Below, piece after piece: positions 1 through 9,330 of a DNA stretch of 64,000 bases. Position 1 is the first letter of the stretch. Each line of letters starts with the position of its first letter. Location: the NCBI RefSeq assembly GCF_000733925.1, contig NZ_JPOO01000003.1:1-64000 (forward strand). Reading direction: 5' to 3'. The notes beneath the pieces are model-generated. The model saw only the letters and a list, made by a program, of their open reading frames with translations, was not told the DNA's origin and made no database searches. The position numbers and the translations under genes are program-made. Source of the DNA: Arenibacter algicola. GTDB lineage: Bacteria; Bacteroidota; Bacteroidia; Flavobacteriales; Flavobacteriaceae.

Positions 1-63
1 CCAATTTTTAAGTCTATCTATTCCTTTTTTTGTTCAATTCCGCCCTTCTCATTGGCATGGAGT

Positions 64-483
64 CTATGGTCCAAAAAGTTCTTCAGCGGAAAGCAATCCG
101 TTTTTTTCAAGTTTATTGCCGCCATCCAGTCCAATCAATACTACTTTGAAATCCACATTTTTTCCAGCAAATTTATCGAATAGGGCAGAGGAGGAAACCC
201 ATTCATTTTGTTCGGGATCAACAGGATCCTTGATTAAGGTATAACGCTGAGGCAAAACATGATAGATCAGCATTTTTCTTTCCTTAAGTTCTCTTGGAAA
301 TTTATAAAATTCGGCAATTTGATCCTGATATTCCTTGGAATTCTCATTTTGGGACATGATTAGTAGGACCCTATTTTTCCATAGGTGTTTATTTAGATCT
401 TGTCCATGGGCATAGTTTATCATCAGAATTCCTAAGAAAATAAAGCCGCTTCGTATTATATTATTTTGTGTTTCTACAACCAT
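64..483 (-). CDS. DUF4174 domain protein, secreted
   Basis: A 139-residue protein with an N-terminal hydrophobic signal (about residues 10-27, ending near AHGQ). The rest matches the DUF4174 pattern: a WKNRVLL strand at the start, a charged middle, and VLIGLDGGNKL followed by an E-x-L-F end. DUF4174 is a thioredoxin-like fold family without a settled role. The ATG overlaps the last 10 bases of the corA remnant upstream, so the two were probably one transcript. Only about 60 bases of sequence lie beyond its stop, and they show no gene. Confidence 0.8.
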   Translation of the reverse strand: MVVETQNNIIRSGFIFLGILMINYAHGQDLNKHLWKNRVLLIMSQNENSKEYQDQIAEFYKFPRELKERKMLIYHVLPQRYTLIKDPVDPEQNEWVSSSALFDKFAGKNVDFKVVLIGLDGGNKLEKNGLLSAEELFGP

Positions 484-1537
484 TTCTTCTTTCTAAAATA
501 GATCAACATTCCAATGGCAATGACGATAATTACCCCCCACATAATAAAATAACTGTATTTATAATGAAGTTCCGGCACAACATCAAAGTTGGTCCCGTAA
601 ATACCGGCAATAAAGGTCAGCGGAATAAAAATCACGGAAAATACAGTCAGAAATTTCATGATGTCGTTCAGCTTGCTACTAATGGTGGTGTGATAGATGT
701 TCAATGGTCGGACAGTATTTCCCTATAGCTATCCGAAGAGTCGCTGGCGTGATTTATGTTGTCCTGTAGCTCCTTAAAATGCATTTCCGTACTTTCCGTA
801 ATAAAATCCGATTCCATTTTTGCAAGGTTCAATATCACTTCCTTGGCTGGTTTGATATTCTTTCTCAGAAAATTCAATTCCCGTTTGTAGGAGTTGATTT
901 CCCCAATAATCTCCTGCCTTGGTTCCAAGAGCAGACTTTCTTCCAGCATTTCAATTTTTTCCCCCAATACGCCAATAATGTAGATGTAGTTATCAATTAC
1001 AATATCCAACAGGGCAAATAAGAGGTAATCCGTACCGCCGTTCCTAATTCTTCTTTTCTGTTTTCGGATCCGTTCCCTAACTGGTTCAAAGACGTCCCCT
1101 TTGGTTTCCTGAAAGGAAATCAAAATCGATTCGGTCAATATCAAACTCAGGTTTTCAACATTTATGGTATCGGAATTGGGGGCTTGTTGCAACATTTTTA
1201 TGGAGATATAAATGCAGTTGTCGTATTCCTTAATCGTTGGTCTTGCCTGGGTGTTCATTACATCTGCCAAGACCATACGGTCAAAATTGAATTCATTAGC
1301 AATGCCCTCAATAATTTCGGTATTGTGGAGTCCGTCTATATTAAACCAGGTAACCGTGTCCTTTTCCTGATATTTTAATACCTCCTTTACCGTCTTTATG
1401 GTTTCTTCGGCCAGGCTATTGGCATCAAAATCTATTATTCTAAGCAGTACTTCATTAATTTTCTTATCTCCACGGAAGATAAGTTCATCAGGTGAAGTCC
1501 CTATTTCCTCCTTTGATTTTTTTAAGAATCTTGCCAT
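474..1537 (-). pseudogene. corA: CorA-type Mg2+/Co2+ transporter, frameshifted
   Basis: One CorA-family gene split by a single missing base. The first part (to 701) has the cytoplasmic domain and long helices and stops at CAT TGA. The sequence continues in the next frame as LNIYHTTISSKLNDIMKFL, then two membrane helices, ending at 474. Together they give about 354 residues, a normal CorA length. The pore signature reads Y-G-T-N-F where the family usually has Y-G-M-N-F. No slippery heptamer sits at the shift, so this looks like a mutation or assembly error and not programmed frameshifting. ATG at 1537 is preferred to a GTG seven codons upstream because MARFLKK is a cleaner start. Followed directly by the DUF4174 gene. 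Confidence 0.85.
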
Positions 1538-1579
1538 TTTTATTTTTTTGTTGATCACATCGTTCTATGTTGATTGGGT

Positions 1580-2455
1580 TCATTTTTTAGAACCTGGCTG
1601 TTCATTTTTAGGGATTATTTCTGTATGGCCCGACTTAAAGTGAAGGTCCATTTGCGGAAAGGGTATTACAATCTTGTTTTCACTGAATTTCCGGTTGATG
1701 ATCTTTCGGATATCACTTTTCACCTTCTCGATTCTAAATACGTTTTCGCTAAAAAACAGCACCTCAAAATCCAAGGAGGAATTGCCGAAATTTACAAAGC
1801 GTCCCTCTATCATTTTGCTATCATCAAAATCAGGATGTTCCAAAACACTTTCCTCCAGTATTCTGACAACAAGATCAACATCACTACCATAGGCCACTCC
1901 AACACCTATTTTGAAACGGGTTTTTTTCTTCTGGTGACTCCAATTGATGACCTTATTTGTAGTTATCAATGAATTTGGTATAATTATGGAAATATCGTTT
2001 CTGTTAAGTCCCCGCGAAGTTCTCAATCCAATTTCCTGTATTTCCACTATATCGCCATCTATTTCAAGGACGTCGTTGATTTTGATCGATTTCTCCGAAA
2101 GTAATATTATGCCAGAGATTACATCGTTGAAGGTTTGTTGCAGGCCCAATCCCACACCCACCAATAGTGCAGCGGAGCCGGCAATTAAAATGGTGACCTT
2201 GATGCCCACGGATTCCAATATAAAGCCAAAGGCAATTACCCATATAACATATTTAATGATTTGATATAGGGCATAAGTGTTTCCCTTATCCAGGTGCAAC
2301 CCCTTATAGCGCCGAAATAGCGCCGATTTTATGAGCTTCAATATTACCCTTGTAATTAGAATTATTAATAGAATTATAACCAGGGTGTATACTTTTATTT
2401 TATAATCCCCAATACTGATCAGATTAAAGTCCAATAACTTACTTAGCGTATCCAT
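1580..2455 (-). CDS. MscS-family small-conductance mechanosensitive channel
   Basis: A 291-residue inner-membrane channel that should open under membrane tension to release solutes. Three membrane helices lie near residues 20-42, 60-83 and 88-115. The third carries the glycine/alanine-rich pore helix (AALLVGVGLGLQQTF, then NDVISG), the hallmark of MscS. A beta domain follows (IKINDVLEIDG) and then a mixed C-terminal domain. Length is that of the minimal MscS type. It lies 42 bases upstream of corA on the same strand, so a small osmotic/ion operon is plausible. Confidence 0.92.
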   Translation of the reverse strand: MDTLSKLLDFNLISIGDYKIKVYTLVIILLIILITRVILKLIKSALFRRYKGLHLDKGNTYALYQIIKYVIWVIAFGFILESVGIKVTILIAGSAALLVGVGLGLQQTFNDVISGIILLSEKSIKINDVLEIDGDIVEIQEIGLRTSRGLNRNDISIIIPNSLITTNKVINWSHQKKKTRFKIGVGVAYGSDVDLVVRILEESVLEHPDFDDSKMIEGRFVNFGNSSLDFEVLFFSENVFRIEKVKSDIRKIINRKFSENKIVIPFPQMDLHFKSGHTEIIPKNEQPGSKK

Positions 2456-2709
2456 TTCATTTTTTTAGGGCCACCGGATGCCTTGCCAAGAAGTTCAGCT
2501 TGTGCAGGGGGAGGGTAGGAGCGTTGGTTTTATTATACTGAAATATAGTGAAATCCCTTGAACTATCCTCAGGAAAATGAGCATTAGAGCGGAAAATGAA
2601 CATCGCTTCCTTAGGTGGGTTCAGGACCAATTAAAAAGGGACAATGTTCTTATTATCCTTATTTTTTTTGGAAGGAATTAGGTTTTAGAAAAGTACTTAT
2701 ACCAATTCT

Positions 2710-3498
2710 TTAGTTCTTAAGTGGCATGGTCAAATTAGGGACAATGGTTTTCATGGCCTCCTCTGTGTCAATATAGGCCAGTAAATCCCTAAGGGAAACC
2801 ACCTTAAAATCGTGATCTGATAAATACTGCAGATATTCTTTGAATAAGTTTGGCGGTGTATTTACCCATGGATGTTCCACATCCGGTACGCCGTGCAGGG
2901 TAAGCACTGTGATCTTGCCGTTTTTGGCTTCGCCCATAGCGGCTTTAATTTCACTTTTATTACCCGCATTGGTCGCCCAACTAGGGATTAAAAATGGATG
3001 GTCTGTTAAAGGGTCGTATGCCCTGCTGCCCCCGGCCCTGGCAAAACGGTAACTTTTTTCTTCCAAAAACTTAAGTACATCGGCATTTAGTCCGTAACCG
3101 GGATAGGCAAAGTTTTGTGGCGGGGTTATCCCCAGGGAATCACATTTATTTTCTATATATTCCAACTCTGCATTAAATTGTGATTGGGAGAGCTTGCTAA
3201 CATTGGCATGGGTATGGGTATGATTGGCCACTTCAAAGCCCATTTTGTCCAATGCTTTTATCTGTCGCCAATTCATATACAGGGTGCTGTCCTTATAATT
3301 TGGAGGAAACTCGCATACAAAAAATGTAGCTCCAAAACCGTATTCCTTCAAAAGAGGGGCCACCACCGCATACTGACTCGCCGGGGCATCATCAAAAGTG
3401 AGCACCAGCAATTTATCGGGTATTTCCTTTTTCAATATTTGTGCATGGCCAAATAAAAAAAGATTAAGGGCAAATAGGACAAGGATGTTTTTTATCAT
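2710..3498 (-). CDS. Polysaccharide deacetylase (NodB-type, CE4-like), secreted
   Basis: A 262-residue protein with a signal peptide (residues 1-19). The NodB motifs are visible: TFDD with D36 and D37 (base and metal ligand), a NHTHTH segment that supplies the HxxxH metal ligands, FAYPGYG, and LTLHGV near the C-terminus. Members remove N- or O-acetyl groups from polysaccharides using a divalent metal. The signal points to an envelope or periplasmic substrate. It stands alone on the minus strand with gaps on both sides; the substrate cannot be told. Confidence 0.88.
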   Translation of the reverse strand: MIKNILVLFALNLFLFGHAQILKKEIPDKLLVLTFDDAPASQYAVVAPLLKEYGFGATFFVCEFPPNYKDSTLYMNWRQIKALDKMGFEVANHTHTHANVSKLSQSQFNAELEYIENKCDSLGITPPQNFAYPGYGLNADVLKFLEEKSYRFARAGGSRAYDPLTDHPFLIPSWATNAGNKSEIKAAMGEAKNGKITVLTLHGVPDVEHPWVNTPPNLFKEYLQYLSDHDFKVVSLRDLLAYIDTEEAMKTIVPNLTMPLKN

Positions 3499-3552
3499 GA
3501 AAAATTAGGTCTTGGTTAAATTTAGGAAATTTTGTTCAGTATCTATACCTAC

Positions 3553-3903
3553 TCAATTATACCAGACAGCATATCGCTCCCTCCTTAATTCCAAGGCCAA
3601 GCCTTCCTCTATTTCCAAAGCTTCCGCTCTGGTCAGAACAGGATCTATATGATTGTATAGGCTAGGCCTTAGATAAAGCCCGTATTTCTCCACAATGTTG
3701 GACGATAATTTATGCCCCTTCTTGTTTCTATATCCGGTCTTGTGCTGTTCAAATCGCTCCTTGGGGGTTTTGGAGGTCATACCCACATAAAGGCATTCCA
3801 ATACTCCGTTAAATTGGGGATTGGCAGCCCTAAACTTCGCATTCTCTGTAAATACACGTTTGGATAATTCCACAACATAGACTCGGTAAAGGGTTTTGGA
3901 CAT
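3553..3903 (-). CDS. GIY-YIG-like small protein
   Basis: A 116-residue protein. The N-terminal strand YRVYVVEL, then CLYVGMTSKTPKERFEQHK, resembles the GIY-YIG nuclease core: two short strands with Y-V and Y-V-G, followed by a T-x-x-x-x-R-F-x-x-H helix. A glutamate-rich helix (EALEIEEGLALELR) follows. Whether it is a nuclease is uncertain; related bacterial proteins carry varied names. It is a single gene with no clear partner. Confidence 0.6.
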   Translation of the reverse strand: MSKTLYRVYVVELSKRVFTENAKFRAANPQFNGVLECLYVGMTSKTPKERFEQHKTGYRNKKGHKLSSNIVEKYGLYLRPSLYNHIDPVLTRAEALEIEEGLALELRRERYAVWYN

Positions 3904-4061
3904 GGTAGAATATTGATATTTGGACGTAAACTAAGTAAAATTCAAATTAATTTAAAGGCAAATTTTCCATATTGCCCTCTAATTACCAATTTTTTTACGA
4001 ATTTTAAGGAGTATAAAGTGCAAATCAAATCTATTGCAAATCCAAAAAATCAATCTTAATA

Positions 4062-5576
4062 ATGAAAAAAGAATCAAACAAACCCTTACCAATCACACGA
4101 AGATCTTTTATTAGTAAAACAGGCGTTGCCGCTGCCGGAATTACCATTCTCCCGAGTAATGTTATTTCGGGATTAGGGCATAAAGCGCCCAGTGATAAAC
4201 TGAATATAGTTGGGGTAGGAGTAGGAAGCATGGGGTTTGGCAACCTTAGAAATTTACAGGGCGAAAATATTGTTGGATTGTGTGATGTGGATTGGAAATA
4301 TGCAAAGAATTGTTTTGATCACTTTCCTAAAGCGAAGAAATACAAGGATTTTAGAGTGATGTATGATGAGATGGGCAACGACTTTGATGCTGTTCTGGTA
4401 GCTACGGCCGATCATACCCATGCTATTGTGGCTGCCGATGCCATGGTCCGTGGAAAACACGTTTATGTGCAAAAACCGCTTACCCATTCCGTTTATGAAT
4501 CCAGATTACTGACCAAATTGGCCAAGCAGCATAATGTGGCCACCCAGATGGGGAACCAAGGGGCATCTGGAGAGGGAGTGGCCAAAACCTGCGAATTAAT
4601 TTGGAGTGGTGCCATAGGGGATATCACCAAGGTGGAATCCTTTACGGATAGGCCCATTTGGCCACAGGGAGTGAATCCCCCTGTCCAAGGACAATGGGTC
4701 CCCGATACTTTGGATTGGGACCTGTTTACAGGCCCTGCTGAGTTGATACCCTACAATCAAGTGTACCACCCATGGAACTGGCGAGGATGGTGGAATTACG
4801 GTACGGGGGCATTGGGGGATATGGCCTGCCATATTCTACATCCCGTATTTGAGGCCCTAAAATTGGGCTATCCAACCAAAGTTCAGGGAAGTTCCTCCCT
4901 ACTCTTGAAGGACAGTGCCCCAACGGCTCAGTCCGTGCAAATGACCTTCCCCGAACGTGGAAGAAAAGGCAAGATAAAATTGCCGGAAGTAGAGGTGAAC
5001 TGGTATGACGGGGGTATTAAACCAGATCTACCTGCCAATTGGCCTAGTGGCAAAAATCCTAATAAGTCTGGAGGTGGTACATTCTTTTATGGTACCAAAG
5101 GTATTATACATGCTGGATGTTATGGGCTGGATCCGGAAATATTGGGTAGGGACATGCCCAAAGTTGCTGAGACCGAGCGCCGTGTAGAAAAGGAGATGGG
5201 ACTCGACTGGGGCAAAGGGGCACATGAAATGGATTGGGTAAGGGCCTGTAAGGAAAATCCGGATAATCGCAAACCCTGTACCTCCGATTTTTCAGAAGCC
5301 GGTCCCTTTAACGAAATGGTCGTTATGGGAGTACTAGCGGTAAGGTTGCAATCCTTGAATAAAATTTTGAACTGGGATGGGGAGAATATGAGATTTACCA
5401 ATATAGGGCAGGATGAGACTATAAAGACTGTAATCCGTGACAATTTTGTAATGAAGGACGGACGTCCAAAATTTGAAAAGGAATGGACAGAACCATATTC
5501 TGCAAGCGAGTTTGCTGCCGAATTGATAAAACATACCTATAGGGACGGTTGGAAGTTACCGGATATGCCAGCATAA
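4062..5576 (+). CDS. Gfo/Idh/MocA family oxidoreductase with Tat signal
   Basis: A 504-residue protein that begins with a twin-arginine signal (TRRSFISK and a hydrophobic stretch to about residue 35). It then has a Rossmann NAD(P)-binding fold (GVGVGSMG) and the dinucleotide-family signature, here YVQKPL in place of the usual EKP, keeping the lysine. Members oxidise or reduce sugars and inositols, and exported Bacteroidota members often sit in glycan loci. A C-terminal alpha/beta domain makes it longer than cytosolic relatives. The start ATG follows an AT-rich leader. A hairpin at 5597-5630 closes the transcript. The substrate is unknown. Confidence 0.9.
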   Translation: MKKESNKPLPITRRSFISKTGVAAAGITILPSNVISGLGHKAPSDKLNIVGVGVGSMGFGNLRNLQGENIVGLCDVDWKYAKNCFDHFPKAKKYKDFRVMYDEMGNDFDAVLVATADHTHAIVAADAMVRGKHVYVQKPLTHSVYESRLLTKLAKQHNVATQMGNQGASGEGVAKTCELIWSGAIGDITKVESFTDRPIWPQGVNPPVQGQWVPDTLDWDLFTGPAELIPYNQVYHPWNWRGWWNYGTGALGDMACHILHPVFEALKLGYPTKVQGSSSLLLKDSAPTAQSVQMTFPERGRKGKIKLPEVEVNWYDGGIKPDLPANWPSGKNPNKSGGGTFFYGTKGIIHAGCYGLDPEILGRDMPKVAETERRVEKEMGLDWGKGAHEMDWVRACKENPDNRKPCTSDFSEAGPFNEMVVMGVLAVRLQSLNKILNWDGENMRFTNIGQDETIKTVIRDNFVMKDGRPKFEKEWTEPYSASEFAAELIKHTYRDGWKLPDMPA

Positions 5577-5596
5577 AAAATAAATTTTATCATATA

Positions 5597-5630
5597 CAAA
5601 AGGGGAGAGGCAGAGGCTTCTTCCCTTTTC
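5597..5630. terminator. Terminator-like hairpin between convergent genes
   Basis: Arms AAAAGGGGAGA and TCTTCCCTTTT pair except for one wobble, with a loop of about ten bases. The run of A on one side and T on the other lets it work in both directions. It lies just past the oxidoreductase stop and before the converging VOC gene. Confidence 0.55.
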
Positions 5631-5716
5631 TACGTATTGGTATTATCCGGATTGCAGTTGGTCAAGGTAGCAGTGTACTTCTGGAAAGCATTGCACTTAC
5701 CACTTTGCCGAAAGTC

Positions 5717-6109
5717 CTACTTCATGGAGTGTATGCCGATCATATTACCTTCGGTATCGCAAGCCAGAACCATAGCCCCATAATCGCCCAGGGAAACTTT
5801 GGACTTAACTACTTTTCCACCTGCAGCTTTAACCCTCGATTCTTCCATACTACAATCCTCGCTCATGAAATATACAATTGTACTGTTGTTGCCGGCTTTA
5901 AATCCATCCATTTTGACCAAGGCTCCGGAGGCACTGTTCTTGGATTCCATATTGGCCGGAAAAAATAGCATTTTCATACTGTCTTCGGCAGAAGCTGGCA
6001 TGGGCATTTCATTAAGTTCAAGTTGAAATACGGTTTCGTAAAATTTTTTGGCCCGATCTAAGTCATCGACATAAATTTCGAACCAAACCACTGGGTTTAC
6101 ATTTTTCAT
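5717..6109 (-). CDS. VOC family (glyoxalase/bleomycin-resistance fold) protein
   Basis: A 130-residue cytosolic protein with one vicinal-oxygen-chelate module pair. It opens with NPVVWFEIYVDDLDRAKKFYE, the typical first beta-alpha unit, and a second half ends in GAMVLACDTEGNMIGIHS, with the family's D-T/P-E-G-N end. VOC proteins of this size are putative lyases or binding proteins. Nothing here gives the ligand. It converges with the preceding oxidoreductase gene. Confidence 0.85.
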   Translation of the reverse strand: MKNVNPVVWFEIYVDDLDRAKKFYETVFQLELNEMPMPASAEDSMKMLFFPANMESKNSASGALVKMDGFKAGNNSTIVYFMSEDCSMEESRVKAAGGKVVKSKVSLGDYGAMVLACDTEGNMIGIHSMK

Positions 6110-6695
6110 AGTTTTATAATTTATTGTTTGATAAGACTTCCGGGCTTAATAAGGGCGTTCAAAATGAATGGGTCAAGGTTCATAGAACTTGGTTTAACTA
6201 ATATATCAAAAAATCCCCAAACTTTGGATATAGAGCTATTAGCACTGCAAAAAGTTGGTTTGGGTTTGAAGTCTTATAGTTAGTAAGTAGTATACAGTAA
6301 ACAGTAAACAGTGTTCAGTGTTCAGTGTTCAGTGTTCAAGCTAAGAGTTAGTAGTCAGTAAGCAGTTTTAAGTAGTCAGATGACAGTAATCAGTGTTCAG
6401 AGCTATGAGCCTAGACAAAAAAGAGTCCAGTTTCTAGGCTCTATTAGCAAGGGTTCTATCTCCAATACATTTATATTGCACTATCCCCTTGCTCTTAAAT
6501 CTTTACAAGGATGGCCTCAACCGACATTTTGTAAGGCCATTGTGGATGATTTGCTCCTTTTTCAAATTTTATAACCAATAATTTGGTATCTTTAGGAGGC
6601 TGGTTGTCATATAAATATGACCTATGATGAGTCACTGTACGTGTACTTTTGCCCAGCGTTGACCAATTTCCCCCCCGACCTAAAACTGAGAAATT
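6110..6695. repeat. Gene-free stretch with short repeats and a hairpin
   Basis: I see no gene in this 586-base stretch. It holds CAGTAAA/CAGTGTT-type repeats from about 6290, including four exact tandem copies of the 7-mer GTGTTCA at 6311-6338. A perfect 9-bp hairpin follows at 6407-6441 (GAGCCTAGA against TCTAGGCTC). The same GAGCCTAGAC...GTCCAGTTTCTAG element recurs after the next gene. The final 100 bases are the leader of the cyclase gene. Confidence 0.75.
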
Positions 6696-7508
6696 ATGCC
6701 ACTATTCATGGATCGACATTATATTGAAGGAGCCACTCCTGAAGAGGTGGCCAAAGCTCATCATGAAGACATGAAAATTCAATCAAGGCACCATTGCAAG
6801 GCACTGACCTATTGGCATGATGAGGAAAAGGGCGTGGCTTTTTGTCTTATTGAAGCCCCATCGGCTGCTGCCGTTCGAGGGATGCATAAAGAAGCTCACG
6901 GTCTTATACCCAACCAAATTATTGAAGTGGACAGTTCGGCCGTAGCCCAATTTCTTGGCCGGGTTATCGATCCCGAAAAAGAGGACGGTAAACCCATGAC
7001 CGAGAGTCCATTTAGGGCAATTATGTTTATTGATATGGTGAGTTCCACAGATATTACCAAAGCTTTGGGCGATGCCAAGGCCCTGGACTTGGTACATAGA
7101 TATCGGGATGTAGTCCGCAAGGCACTTGTAGATCACGGAGGACGCGAAGTGGATAGGGCGGGAGATGGATTTCTGACAAGTTTTAGATCGGCCTATACTG
7201 CTTCAGTCTGTGCGGTGGAAATCCAGCGACAATTATCCAAATACAATGAATCCCGAGAGGATGGGATTTTGCTCCAGGCAAGGATCGGTATTGGAGCTGG
7301 TGAACCTGTACAGGATGGTGATGCGCTTTTTGGCTCAACGGTGAATCTAGTAGCCCGTATCTGCAGTTATGGCGATTCGGGTCAAATTATAACAGCCAAG
7401 GTGGTCAAGGATCTTTGCATTGGTAAGGGTGTCTCCTTTACCTCCCTAGGTCCTAAGCTGCTGAAGGGCTTTGATGAACCTATAGATTTGGAACTTATAG
7501 AATGGTGA
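6696..7508 (+). CDS. DUF4242 domain fused to a class III adenylate/guanylate cyclase
   Basis: A 270-residue cytosolic protein. Residues 1-85 match DUF4242 (small nickel-binding-like ferredoxin fold): MDRH near the start, several histidines, and RGMHKEAHGLIPNQI. Residues about 105-270 are a class III nucleotide cyclase: FIDMVSST gives metal-binding D113, AGDGFLTSF gives the second metal aspartate D157, and VNLVARI gives the transition-state N217 and R221. It should make cAMP or cGMP, perhaps gated by a metal or small ligand on the DUF4242 half. It is a lone gene in a repeat-rich area, with no phosphodiesterase nearby. Cyclic nucleotide identity cannot be read with confidence. Confidence 0.88.
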   Translation: MPLFMDRHYIEGATPEEVAKAHHEDMKIQSRHHCKALTYWHDEEKGVAFCLIEAPSAAAVRGMHKEAHGLIPNQIIEVDSSAVAQFLGRVIDPEKEDGKPMTESPFRAIMFIDMVSSTDITKALGDAKALDLVHRYRDVVRKALVDHGGREVDRAGDGFLTSFRSAYTASVCAVEIQRQLSKYNESREDGILLQARIGIGAGEPVQDGDALFGSTVNLVARICSYGDSGQIITAKVVKDLCIGKGVSFTSLGPKLLKGFDEPIDLELIEW

Positions 7509-7912
7509 GATGTTTTTGAACAGTGTTTAGTATTCAGTAGGCAGGAGCCAAGAGTCTAGAAGATAGAGCCTAGACAAAAAAAGTCTAGTTTCTAGATACC
7601 AAAAGCGCAGCGGTCCAGTCTCTGATCCGTTTATCTCTCTTGGAGTCAGCTAACAATTTAGTGTTCAGTTAGTGGACAGGAGCCAATGGGCAAGAACCAA
7701 GAGCCAAGAGTCTAGAAGCTAGAGCCTAGACAAAAAAAATGTCCAATATCTTGGTTCCAATAGCGTAGCGGTCCAGTTTCTGTTCATTAAAACTGTACTA
7801 TGGATGTTGCCAAAAGAAGTTACATACCCTCCACTGGTCTCGGTATTTATTTGTACTTTTTCCCTGCTAAAACAACACCCTTAAGTTGAACCTAGTTTTT
7901 AAACCACATATA
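7509..7912. repeat. Two copies of an approximately 80-bp repeat
   Basis: No gene is visible. Two diverged copies of one element lie at about 7545-7624 and 7701-7782. Each runs GAGCCAAGAGTCTAGAAG through GAGCCTAGACAAAAA to AGCGGTCCAG. The first contains a CTAGAC/GTCTAG hairpin. Partial copies occur at about 6407 and 9259. Short CAGT-type repeats surround them. The last bases form the leader of the LpxR-like gene. Confidence 0.75.
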
Positions 7913-8872
7913 ATGTGGCCTAATTATTCCAAAGGCTTATCTAACTACCTCTCATTGTTGATATGTTTTGTTGGTGGGACTTTTATTTCCATGGCACAGC
8001 AAGAGATGAATATTGCTGATAGGAGTACTCTTCGCAACCAGATTGGATTACGGCACGACAATGATTTTATATTGCTGACTGATCGGTATTATACGGCTGG
8101 GCTATTTTTAACGTACAGACACCGACTTGAAATGGGCATTTTTAATTCCCAGAACGAACAGCTTAGCTTTTCCATAGGTCAGGAAATTATAACGCCCTCA
8201 TATCTTATGACAGATGACGTTCAACTACTGGACCGTGCCTATGTTGGATTTTCGGCGCTTAGGTCTGGATGGTCCTATGTGGGGCGCAACCATATGATAG
8301 AGGCAAAATTACTTCTTGGAATAGCAGGCAAGGCCTCTGGAGCAGGTAGAGTACAAAGGTGGTACCACCATTATGTCATAAAAACCGAAACTCCGACCTG
8401 GGTAGGAGAAATGGAGAATAGTGTTCATTACAACCTGTACACCAAATATCTGTATGAATGGCAGTTGGCGCCAAACCCGTTTAGTATTCATATTGCGGCA
8501 CAGTCCCAATTTGCATTTGGCACCAGGGATATCTACGTTCACCCGGAGTTTGTGGCTTATTTTGGAAAGAGAAACCCTTTATCCTCCAGTATAGCCCACA
8601 ATCAAATTGGATCTACGGATAGTGAAGTTTTTTTTGCCCTTCGAGCTGGATATAGGGTGGTGGGACACAATGGCTTATTGGAAGGCAATGCCCTGGGCGA
8701 TGATTCCGTTTTGTTGATCGACTCCAAGAATACCGTAGTATACGCTGGTTTCGATTTTCAATTCCGTTACGGGCGAAACGAATATTGGGTAGGGGTGCGC
8801 CATAATTCCCCAGAATTCGAGCACGCCAGACCCCATCAGTATGTTATACTTTCCTATACAAGGGGGTTCTAG
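7913..8872 (+). CDS. LpxR-like (DUF2219) outer-membrane lipid A deacylase family
   Basis: About 319 residues, with a signal peptide (NYLSLLICFVGG, ending after SMAQ). LRHDNDFILLTDRYYTAG matches the family's N-D-x-D-x-x-x-x-TDRYYTNG entry strand. LGIAGKASGAGRVQRWYHHYV fits the conserved G-P-x-S...H region that includes the catalytic histidine. LpxR is an outer-membrane barrel that removes the 3'-acyloxyacyl chain from lipid A. The YTNG asparagine is alanine here, so activity is unsure. An ATG at 7913 is preferred to a TTG nine codons upstream because the signal peptide starts better there. Confidence 0.82.
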   Translation: MWPNYSKGLSNYLSLLICFVGGTFISMAQQEMNIADRSTLRNQIGLRHDNDFILLTDRYYTAGLFLTYRHRLEMGIFNSQNEQLSFSIGQEIITPSYLMTDDVQLLDRAYVGFSALRSGWSYVGRNHMIEAKLLLGIAGKASGAGRVQRWYHHYVIKTETPTWVGEMENSVHYNLYTKYLYEWQLAPNPFSIHIAAQSQFAFGTRDIYVHPEFVAYFGKRNPLSSSIAHNQIGSTDSEVFFALRAGYRVVGHNGLLEGNALGDDSVLLIDSKNTVVYAGFDFQFRYGRNEYWVGVRHNSPEFEHARPHQYVILSYTRGF

Positions 8873-9330
8873 GGCCTAGGGGCAGTTTTCAGTAATCAGT
8901 GGCTAAATCTTTAAAGTTCAAAGTTTAATGTACTAGGTATTTACGGAGATTGAGCGGAGTCCAAATCGAAGTATTGGGTTGTTAGTTATCAGTATTCAGT
9001 GGTCAGCGGCCGAAACAATGTACAGTGAACAATTTACAATTCGCAATGAACAATGCTTCAATATCTAAAAGTTGAAAGTCGTCACTTTGAGTCTAGCTGT
9101 CGTTAGACAGGCCTGCCTACCGGCAGGTAGGTAATTTTGCATAACGAACTGGAGCAAAATTGTATCGACAAGGGTTTTCAGTGAACAATTTTCAGTGAAC
9201 AGTAAACAGTTTTTAGTAAGCAGTGGTCAGGAGCCATGTGTTAGGAGCAAATATACATTGGTCCAGTTTCTAGGTTCCAGAAGTGCAGCGTTCTAGATTC
9301 CTATTTCCTAATTGTTCTTGGAATTCGCTG
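8873..9330. repeat. Repeat-rich gene-free stretch with two hairpins
   Basis: No gene is seen. It contains CAGTGAACA/CAGTAATCAG-type short repeats, one GGAGATTGAGCGGAGTC motif (about 8946), a CCTGCC...GGCAGG hairpin near 9110-9132, and a hairpin at 9133-9161 with arms AATTTTGC and GCAAAATT. That last one is followed by TGTATCGACA, part of a repeat dispersed in many flavobacterial genomes. A partial GTCCAGTTTCTAGGTTCC copy lies near 9259. Confidence 0.7.

Noticed and set aside
701..704. Programmed frameshift in corA
   Set aside because: No slippery heptamer or stimulating structure is visible; CorA is not known to use one.
1574..1972. 132-codon plus-strand frame over the MscS gene
   Set aside because: Antisense to a well-supported channel gene.
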